Shown one piece after another: positions 4,583-9,736 of a DNA stretch of 9,736 nt. Every line of letters starts with the position of its first letter. Position 1 is the first letter of the stretch. The stretch lies in NCBI GenBank assembly GCA_902792495.1, contig CADBAC010000102.1:818-10553 (forward strand), in the 5' to 3' direction. Below the pieces are notes generated by a model, which was not told where the DNA came from, made no database searches, and saw nothing but the letters and a program-made list of their open reading frames with translations. Origin of the DNA: Ruminococcus flavefaciens. Its GTDB lineage: Bacteria > Bacillota > Clostridia > Oscillospirales > Ruminococcaceae. Both the position numbers and the translations under genes were made by a program.

Positions 4583-4596
4583 CATATTTATTATTA

Positions 4597-5799
4597 TCAG
4601 TTGCCCAGCATCTTGAAGATATCATCAAGATCGTAATCCTGTGATGAAGATGAAGGCTTTGAGGATGAACCGAAGCCGAGGCTGTCGATGAGAGGATTAT
4701 CGATAGAGATGTACTCCTCCTGCATTGTTGACTGCTGCTGTTCTTCCTCACGAGGCTCAGGCTGTGTTTCCTGAGCAGCAGGTGCAGCTGTTTCAGCGTT
4801 ATTGTTGTTCTGGTTATCGAGAACTGTGAGTGAATCATCAGTATCATCGAAGCCGGCAGCAATAACAGTGATTATCATCTCATCCTGCATATCTTCCTTG
4901 AATGCAGTACCGAAGATGAACTCAACTCCGTCAGCAGCTGTATCAGTGATCATCTTTGTAGCTGCATCAACATCAGCAGAGAGGATATCCTCTGACATAG
5001 CGATATTGATAAGGAGTCTCTTAGCGCCTGAGATAGAAGTTTCAAGCAGCGGGCTGGAGATAACGGCTGTAGCAGCATCTCTTGCCTTGTCCTTGCCTGA
5101 ACCGTGGCCGATAGCCATGTGAGCGTAGCCTGCGCCCTTCATGATAGTAGAAACGTCTGCGAAGTCGAGGTTTATGTAACCCTCTTCTACGATCAGGTCT
5201 GAGATACTCTTTACACCTGTCTTGAGAACGTCATCAGAAAGTGCGAATGACTGCATCATTGTAAGCGGCTTATCGAGACCAACGAGAAGTCTCTCGTTAG
5301 GGATAACGATAAGTGAATCAACATATTTTCTCAGTTCTGCGATACCTCTTTCAGCCTGAGCCATTTTCTGCTCTCTCTCGAAGAGGAAAGGCTTGGTAAC
5401 AACAGCAACTGTAAGGATATCCATCTCCTTGGCAATCTTAGCAACGACAGGAGCAGCACCTGTACCTGTACCGCCGCCCATACCTGCGGTGATGAATACC
5501 ATATCTGCGCCCTTGAGATGAGTTTCGATCTCGTCTCTGTTCTCCTCAGCGCTTCTCTGGCCGACCTCAGGCTTATTGCCTGCGCCTCTGCCCTTGGTGA
5601 GCTTAGCGCCGATCGGGATCTTTGTGGTAGCCTTTGACTTGTTAAGAGCCTTGGCATCTGTATTGATAGCGATGTATTCTATATTATTTACGCCGGACTC
5701 GACCATGCAGTTAACAGCATTTCCGCCGCCGCCGCCAACGCCGATGACTTTTATGTTAACATCGGGTTCAATTGCTTCTTCATAATTAAAATCAGACAT
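4597..5799 (-). CDS. ftsZ: FtsZ, cell-division tubulin homologue
   Basis: FtsZ is a GTPase that polymerises at mid-cell into the Z-ring. The 400-residue protein has the G-box GGGGGNAVN (22-30), the tubulin signature GGGTGTGA (108-115) and the synergy loop NLDFAD (210-215), whose Asp residues complete the GTPase site of the neighbouring subunit. The GTPase and C-terminal subdomains end near 316. A flexible Asn/Gln/Glu-rich linker (about 318-386) follows. The extreme C-terminus, [13 protein letters not shown], replaces the usual (D/E)-I-P-x-F-L-R-x peptide that binds FtsA, SepF and others, and lacks its basic end. Start: SD AGGAGG 8 nt before the ATG. The gene has its own promoter (5891-5919) and terminator (4551-4582), and follows ftsQ by 235 nt, so expression can be set apart from the mur/ftsQ operon. 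Confidence 0.98.
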   Translation of the reverse strand: MSDFNYEEAIEPDVNIKVIGVGGGGGNAVNCMVESGVNNIEYIAINTDAKALNKSKATTKIPIGAKLTKGRGAGNKPEVGQRSAEENRDEIETHLKGADMVFITAGMGGGTGTGAAPVVAKIAKEMDILTVAVVTKPFLFEREQKMAQAERGIAELRKYVDSLIVIPNERLLVGLDKPLTMMQSFALSDDVLKTGVKSISDLIVEEGYINLDFADVSTIMKGAGYAHMAIGHGSGKDKARDAATAVISSPLLETSISGAKRLLINIAMSEDILSADVDAATKMITDTAADGVEFIFGTAFKEDMQDEMIITVIAAGFDDTDDSLTVLDNQNNNNAETAAPAAQETQPEPREEEQQQSTMQEEYISIDNPLIDSLGFGSSSKPSSSSQDYDLDDIFKMLGN

Positions 5800-5821
5800 T
5801 TCTTGATCCTCCTAATCGTAA

Positions 5822-5858
5822 TCCTGTATTTTACAGGAGCGCATGAGGTATCCGCTCC
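5822..5858 (-). promoter_or_regulatory. two overlapping hairpins in the ftsZ leader
   Basis: TCCTGTA-TTT-TACAGGA (5822-5838) is a 7-bp hairpin ending 8 nt before the SD AGGAGG. GGAGCG (5836-5841) can instead pair with CGCTCC (5853-5858). The two stems share bases 5836-5838, so they are mutually exclusive at their edge. Confidence 0.45.
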
Positions 5859-5890
5859 CATCCGAATATACTTCAACAAATACTCTATAT

Positions 5891-5919
5891 ATTTTAGCAT
5901 AGAATTTGTATTTTTGCAA
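5891..5919 (-). promoter_or_regulatory. sigma-A promoter of ftsZ
   Basis: On the minus strand TTGCAA (5919-5914), a 17-nt spacer and TAAAAT (5896-5891), preceded by TGC (extended -10). The predicted start near 5884 gives a leader of about 85 nt. Confidence 0.85.
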
Positions 5920-6034
5920 GTCCACGGAAAATTTAGCGTAAAATTCTGCGAAACTTACAATTACAAGCTTTTGAATCACAGCATTTTGTACATTTTTTAT
6001 TTACAATGCACTCACAAGCATAGACATCATTATT

Positions 6035-7222
6035 TTACCAGCCCTGATCGTTGCTGTTGTCATAGCTGTTTTCGTCCCATACACCTGCCACCAGGTTGCC
6101 GTATGGATCGTAGTAGTTGCCGTAGGAATCGTAATAGTATCCCCACTGATCGTGGTAGAATCCGTCAGCATCGTAGTAGCCGCCGTTCTCATCCAGTACA
6201 TAGCCCTGTTCGTTGGTGGTCTGTTCGGTGCCTTCGCCTTCTTCTCCGCCTTCTTCCTCAAAGTTGAAGTAGCCCTCTCTCTCCTCGTCGTTCTGACTGT
6301 TGTAGTCGCTGAAACGCTCCTCCTGGTCGGGATTGGATTCTACCGAAGGCTCCGACTCCTCAACGGGTTCGCCGTTTTCATCGGTCTTCTTTTTCTTCTT
6401 CGGCGGATCGATATTTCCGGGAACTTCCACAGGTTCATCGGTAGTTCTGAAACTGCACTGATTTGAACCGATCATGGTAAGGAATCCCTTTTTGCCGTTG
6501 ACAGCAGGATCGTTCATGACCGTTGCCGCCATATTCAGCTTATACTCTGCATCGTTCCAGTTGCCCATCTTGAAGACCATGCCGTTCCTGTAGTTGATGA
6601 TGATATTATGCTCATCCACAAGGTTGATATTGGAAATACCTGCGCTTGTGTCGTCCAGTTTTGCAAGGCTCGTGATAAGGGCAGTGAAGGCATCGTTCTT
6701 GAATTCATCCTCACTGTAGATGTAGTCGCCTGGTTCCTTTTCCGCAGGCTTGTAGCCGTAGAATACGGGAAGTCCGTCAGTGATGAAGCTGTTGATAGCC
6801 AGTATCTTTCCCTGCTTGCTTATGAGCAGAGTCTTTGAACCGATGTTCACGTTGAATGAAGGTATACATCTTGTTACCTTTATCTCCAGTGAAGACGGGA
6901 AGTCCCTGTTGACCTCCGCAGTTTCCACATACAGCAGTTCGTCAAGGATCTTCTGTTCGCTCTTTTCTGTATCAAGTCTCAGGAGATTATCGCCCTCGTG
7001 AATGCCTGAAGCGTCCACTATCTGCTCGGCGGAATACATATCCGATTCGCCCGAAACGGTGATCTCGCCTATATTAAAGAGGAAGGTATAGCTTGCCGCA
7101 AAGCCTATGACTGCCACAAGCACAAGAACTATTATAATATATACGTTCATAAACCTTCGCCGCCGCCGCATACGTTTGCGGCTGTTGACTCTGTCAACGC
7201 TTGTTTTTTCGATGTCTTTCAT
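6035..7222 (-). CDS. ftsQ: FtsQ/DivIB division protein with long acidic, tyrosine-rich tail
   Basis: FtsQ/DivIB is a bitopic divisome protein that links FtsL and FtsB/DivIC and controls septal wall synthesis. Here a basic cytoplasmic N-terminus (RKRMRRRRR, 15-23) precedes one membrane helix (about 27-49). Then come a POTRA domain (about 51-118, NIGEITVSGESDMYSAEQIV onward) and the FtsQ/DivIB beta domain (to about 260). The last 135 residues are unlike standard FtsQ: a Lys/Pro/Glu/Ser linker, then an acidic stretch, then four YYDxxGx heptads (349-376) and an Asp/Asn/Trp end. The total of 395 residues is long for the family (about 260-290), and the tail explains the excess. With an N-in topology the tail is extracellular. 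The start follows murA by 13 nt with a close SD (AAGGA). There is no obvious terminator before the ftsZ promoter. Confidence 0.9.
   Translation of the reverse strand: MKDIEKTSVDRVNSRKRMRRRRRFMNVYIIIVLVLVAVIGFAASYTFLFNIGEITVSGESDMYSAEQIVDASGIHEGDNLLRLDTEKSEQKILDELLYVETAEVNRDFPSSLEIKVTRCIPSFNVNIGSKTLLISKQGKILAINSFITDGLPVFYGYKPAEKEPGDYIYSEDEFKNDAFTALITSLAKLDDTSAGISNINLVDEHNIIINYRNGMVFKMGNWNDAEYKLNMAATVMNDPAVNGKKGFLTMIGSNQCSFRTTDEPVEVPGNIDPPKKKKKTDENGEPVEESEPSVESNPDQEERFSDYNSQNDEEREGYFNFEEEGGEEGEGTEQTTNEQGYVLDENGGYYDADGFYHDQWGYYYDSYGNYYDPYGNLVAGVWDENSYDNSNDQGW
6095..6178 (-). repeat. four 21-bp repeats encoding YYDxxGx in FtsQ
   Basis: Residues 349-376 are four consecutive 7-residue units with consensus Y-[Y/H]-D-x-x-G-x, for example YYDSYGN. 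The DNA units are visibly related, each containing a GTAGTA- or GTAATA-like core on the plus strand. The pattern recalls aromatic OCRE-like octamer repeats but with a period of seven. Confidence 0.85.
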
Positions 7223-7235
7223 AAATCCTTACAGC

Positions 7236-8486
7236 TCAGCTTCTCCGCATATCACCGCCGAGAAGCCTTACAGCGTCCTCCATTTTTTCATATCCTCTGT
7301 CGATGTGGTGTATCCCCGATACCGAGGACGTACCGTCTGCCGCAAGTGCCGCAACAACCATCGCCGCTCCTCCTCGCAGGTCGGTAGCAGCAACGTCAGC
7401 GCCGTGAAGCCTGTTCACGCCCTTGACAACAGCTATCTTGCCCACTGCCTGTATATCGGCTCCCATTTTCACAAGAGCGTCCACATGGCGGTATCGGCAG
7501 TCAAAGATATTTTCTTCAAATACACTTGTGCCCTCGGCCGCAGCAAGCGCCGCCATCAGCACTGCCTGAGCGTCGGTAGGAAAGCCCGGATGAGGCATTG
7601 TCCTTATCCTCTCCTTTACGGCTTTCAGCCTTGAACCGCTTCTCAGGTATATCCTGTCTCCGCAGGTCATTATACTGCATCCCGTCTGTTCGAGCACTGA
7701 GAGAAATGGCTCCATTTCGGTGATGCAGGAATTGGTAAGTATTATCTCTCCACCGGCCGCAGCAGTCATGGAAAGGTAAGTAGCGCCTGCTATCCTGTCA
7801 GGCATTATGTTGTACTCGCAGCCGTGAAGCTTCGGTACACCGTTTATGATGATGCTGCTTCCGCCGTCGCCTTTTATGTCCGCTCCGCATTTTCTCAGGA
7901 ATCCGCAGAGGTCGCATATCTCGGGTTCACGGGCAGCATTGTTTATCACTGTCTCACCGTCGGCATTAACAGCAAAGAGAATGATATTCTCTGTCGCTCC
8001 CACCGACGGAAAAGTAAGGGATATCTTTGTACCGTGAGCCTTGCCCGAACAGATTATCCTGCCGTGCTCCTCACGGATATCCGCACCCATTTTCCGCAGA
8101 GCGGCAAGGTGCATATCTATGGGACGGGGCCCAAGTTCGCATCCTCCCGGTATGCTTACTGTACATTCCCCTGTCCTTCCCAGCACAGCGCCCATGAAAA
8201 TAATGGATGAGCGCATCTCGTGCATGAGAGTTTCGGGAATATCGGTCCTTGAAACGTCCCGTGGGTCAATAACGGCGGTACTCCCCGAAAAGCTGCATTT
8301 GCAGCCTGTGCAGTTGAGTATCCTTGAAGCAGCATAGACATCGGTGAGCCGTGGGCAGCTTTTCAGCACGACCTCCTCACCGCAAAGCAGAGAAGCCGCC
8401 ATTATGGGCAGGGCGCTGTTTTTGCTGCCTTGCAGAGCAAGTTCTCCACGAAGCTTTCTGCCTCCCGTTATGATAAATTTCTGCAT
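7236..8486 (-). CDS. murA: MurA, UDP-N-acetylglucosamine 1-carboxyvinyltransferase
   Basis: MurA transfers enolpyruvate from PEP to UDP-GlcNAc, the first committed step of peptidoglycan precursor synthesis, in the cytoplasm. The 416-residue protein is full length for the EPSP-synthase fold. Conserved residues: Lys22-Asn23 in GSKNSALPI (20-28), the PEP-binding, fosfomycin-target Cys116 in the loop PGGCELGPRPID (113-124), and Asp305 in FPTDAQA (302-308). Cys is retained, so fosfomycin sensitivity of the enzyme is expected. The start is supported by SD GAGGTGG just before the ATG. It is followed by ftsQ after 13 nt, an operon arrangement. Firmicutes often have two MurA paralogues; this is the one in the division cluster. 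Confidence 0.97.
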   Translation of the reverse strand: MQKFIITGGRKLRGELALQGSKNSALPIMAASLLCGEEVVLKSCPRLTDVYAASRILNCTGCKCSFSGSTAVIDPRDVSRTDIPETLMHEMRSSIIFMGAVLGRTGECTVSIPGGCELGPRPIDMHLAALRKMGADIREEHGRIICSGKAHGTKISLTFPSVGATENIILFAVNADGETVINNAAREPEICDLCGFLRKCGADIKGDGGSSIIINGVPKLHGCEYNIMPDRIAGATYLSMTAAAGGEIILTNSCITEMEPFLSVLEQTGCSIMTCGDRIYLRSGSRLKAVKERIRTMPHPGFPTDAQAVLMAALAAAEGTSVFEENIFDCRYRHVDALVKMGADIQAVGKIAVVKGVNRLHGADVAATDLRGGAAMVVAALAADGTSSVSGIHHIDRGYEKMEDAVRLLGGDMRRS

Positions 8487-8496
8487 AAAACCACCT

Positions 8497-8525
8497 CACA
8501 GCATTTTTGTGTATATTATGCTGTG
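8497..8525 (-). promoter_or_regulatory. hairpin abutting the murA ribosome binding site
   Basis: CACAGCAT (8497-8504) and ATGCTGTG (8518-8525) form a perfect 8-bp stem with a 13-nt loop. On the minus strand the stem ends where the SD (GAGGTGG) begins and includes its first G. It may tune access of ribosomes to murA. Confidence 0.45.
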
Positions 8526-8567
8526 TGCGGTCGTGGTGTTACTCGAGCTGTCGCCAGCTCGACCGCA
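8526..8567. repeat. nested GC-rich inverted repeats between hydrolase and murA
   Basis: TGCGGTC (8526-8532) pairs with GACCGCA (8561-8567), and inside it CGAGCTG (8544-8550) pairs with CAGCTCG (8555-8561) around a TCGC loop. A bulge of 11 nt lies on one side, and the two stems share base 8561 at their edge. The adjoining bases to about 8640 are rich in GCTCG/CTCGC words. The block looks like an interspersed palindromic element or remnant, but a genome-wide count was not possible. Confidence 0.5.
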
Positions 8568-8657
8568 ATCACGCTCCCACTCGCAAAGCTCGTTCACTCT
8601 CTGTGAGGACGTCAGTCTGCTTTCGCTCGCTGGCACTTTTACTTCAGTGGATATCCC

Positions 8658-9527
8658 TCATATCTGATTTGAACTCAGGAATTTCATGAAAGTATCCGCC
8701 ATTTCATCGGGAATGAAAGCGTACATCATATGCCCCTTGTCGGAGAGATGTAATTCTCCGCCGCACTTCTTTGCATAGTCAACGCCGACCTGTCTCCATG
8801 AAACGCTCTTTACGGGCATTTTCATATCACTGACAAAGAAACAGCAGGGACATTTCAGCAGTCCCGTTTTGCTTGCTTTTACCGCATTATCCGTCATAAG
8901 CATAGCTTCATCGGTAAATTCCTGATGAGCGATATTCTTGTAGAAATATTCCTTGTAGACAGATTTTTCGTCCTCGGTGAGTTCATTTCCGCTCATAAGT
9001 CCGGAAGCATTCTCCAGCTTGTTTTTCATCAGCTTCGTGAGAATACCGCCCTTTGATACCTTCTGAAGCAGTTTCTGCTGTTTCAGTACCATAGCCCTGC
9101 GCTTTTCTTCTGGAAGTTCCTTCGACTGTGCGATGGCCATGTCGGGAATGCCCATATCCATGCTGAGTACGGCTTTTACTTCGTCGGGATAGGTATTAGC
9201 CCAGTATACGGCCTCAAATCCCGAATAGGAGTGAGCCGCAAGCACATAAGGCGGTTTTATTCCTGCCTTTGCGAGTGCTTCTCTGTCCTCTGCCACAAGA
9301 TTTTCAACGGTGCGCTCGGCAGCCTTTGAGCCGCTGAATCCGTAGCCGGCCTTTTCAATGACAGCTATCCTGTACTTTCCGGACATTCTTCTCCATATAG
9401 GCTTGTATTCCAGCACAGGCAATGTAACTCCGTTGCCTGCCATGAAAACTATGGTAACATCCCCCTGCCCCTCTGTATAGACATTGAGGCGAGTGCCGTT
9501 TACTTCAACTAAATTCTTGTAGTTCAT
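8658..9527 (-). CDS. alpha/beta hydrolase family protein
   Basis: 289 residues with the alpha/beta hydrolase layout. The oxyanion-type loop is near MAGNG (29-33), and the EKAGYGFS motif (58-65) matches the D/E-x-x-G-x-G-x-S of this family. The nucleophile elbow is AAHSYSG, with Ser100 where most members have GHSxGG. The probable acid is Asp234 (or Asp124) and the catalytic His is His266 in DKGHMMY. A helical lid lies at about 130-210. No signal peptide or lipobox, so it is cytosolic. The substrate cannot be told: ester, amide or lactone hydrolysis are all possible. SD GAGGA is 10 nt before the ATG. The gene follows murG by 30 nt and precedes murA by 171 nt. It is not a usual member of this cluster, so it may be an insertion that uses the operon's transcription. 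Confidence 0.9.
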   Translation of the reverse strand: MNYKNLVEVNGTRLNVYTEGQGDVTIVFMAGNGVTLPVLEYKPIWRRMSGKYRIAVIEKAGYGFSGSKAAERTVENLVAEDREALAKAGIKPPYVLAAHSYSGFEAVYWANTYPDEVKAVLSMDMGIPDMAIAQSKELPEEKRRAMVLKQQKLLQKVSKGGILTKLMKNKLENASGLMSGNELTEDEKSVYKEYFYKNIAHQEFTDEAMLMTDNAVKASKTGLLKCPCCFFVSDMKMPVKSVSWRQVGVDYAKKCGGELHLSDKGHMMYAFIPDEMADTFMKFLSSNQI

Positions 9528-9557
9528 AATACTTTGATTCCTCAGACGATGTGGTTA

Positions 9558-9736
9558 TTATTTTTTATTAATTAGTTTGTCAATTACTGCGAGTATTCTC
9601 TCGTTTGTGTCAGTGAGGAACAGCTTTGCCGCATTCTCCGACATTTTCTCGGCCTTTGCGGTATCATTGCTCAGTTTCAGTACCTCATCAAGTATCTTCT
9701 GACTGGTAACATCCTTCTGCTCGATAACTACAGCCG
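9558..9736 (-). CDS. murG: MurG, C-terminal end (partial)
   Basis: MurG adds GlcNAc to lipid I to make lipid II at the inner face of the membrane. Only the last 58 residues are in the window. They begin AVVIEQKDVTSQKILDEVL and end in DTNERILAVIDKLINKK. The A-V-V-I-E-x-K-D-V-T stretch matches the MurG C-terminal domain just after its UDP-GlcNAc binding region (usual G-A-A-x-x-I-x-x-x-x-L/V), and the terminal helix with N-E-R-I is typical. Position upstream of murA and ftsQ in the same direction agrees. The catalytic and membrane-binding N-terminal half lies outside, so the call rests on a short segment and on context. Confidence 0.8.
   Translation of the reverse strand, partial: AVVIEQKDVTSQKILDEVLKLSNDTAKAEKMSENAAKLFLTDTNERILAVIDKLINKK

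Noticed and set aside
5803..6267. 154-residue plus-strand ORF across the ftsZ promoter and ftsQ tail
   Set aside because: It has no SD or domain, its composition follows the antisense of ftsQ repeats, and it covers the ftsZ promoter. It is a shadow ORF.
7107..7634. 175-residue plus-strand ORF opposite murA and ftsQ
   Set aside because: It is antisense to conserved MurA and FtsQ sequence and shows no recognisable protein features.
7824..8210. 128-residue plus-strand ORF opposite murA
   Set aside because: It is fully antisense to the MurA coding region, with no ribosome site or domain.

Overview
The window looks like chromosome from a low-to-mid GC member of the Clostridia, most likely close to Ruminococcus (Oscillospiraceae). 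This is judged from the Firmicutes-type division cluster murG-murA-ftsQ(divIB)-ftsZ, strong AGGAGG-type ribosome binding sites, the SigH-like sigma factor, TrmK, and the asparagine- and glutamine-rich low-complexity tails. The taxonomic call is inference. Every supported gene is on the minus strand, so transcription runs from high to low coordinates.

In transcription order: (1) 9736-6035 is the end of a division and cell-wall cluster. It holds the C-terminus of MurG, an alpha/beta hydrolase, MurA (UDP-GlcNAc enolpyruvyl transferase) and FtsQ/DivIB with an unusual tyrosine-rich repeat tail. A block of inverted repeats (8497-8567) lies between the hydrolase and murA. (2) 5919-4551 is ftsZ as its own unit, with a good promoter (TTGCAA-N17-TAAAAT), a structured leader and a classic intrinsic terminator. 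(3) 4479-3814 is a two-ORF unit. A 57-aa HTH protein and a 131-aa membrane protein overlap by ATGA. Together they look like one XRE-membrane regulator split by an internal deletion. (4) 3609-1751 is a 538-aa coiled-coil, DivIVA-like protein with a near-consensus promoter, an inverted repeat over the -35 box, and a leader of about 155 nt with possible structure. (5) 1734-636 is a SigH-like sigma factor with an unresolved start, followed by a small double zinc-ribbon protein. A compact tRNA-like fold lies between them. (6) 580-1 is TrmK, the tRNA m1A22 methyltransferase, which runs off the window.

Functionally, MurG and MurA make peptidoglycan precursor, FtsQ and FtsZ form and regulate the divisome, and the coiled-coil protein next to ftsZ is a plausible scaffold at poles or septum. 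The sigma factor, zinc-ribbon protein and TrmK are a separate information-processing group.

No complete new defence or mobile system was recognised. The points most worth following are the split HTH/membrane pair, the start of the sigma gene, the tRNA-like fold, the repeat-rich division proteins with similar aromatic/acidic C-terminal motifs, and the structured leaders of ftsZ and the DivIVA-like gene.
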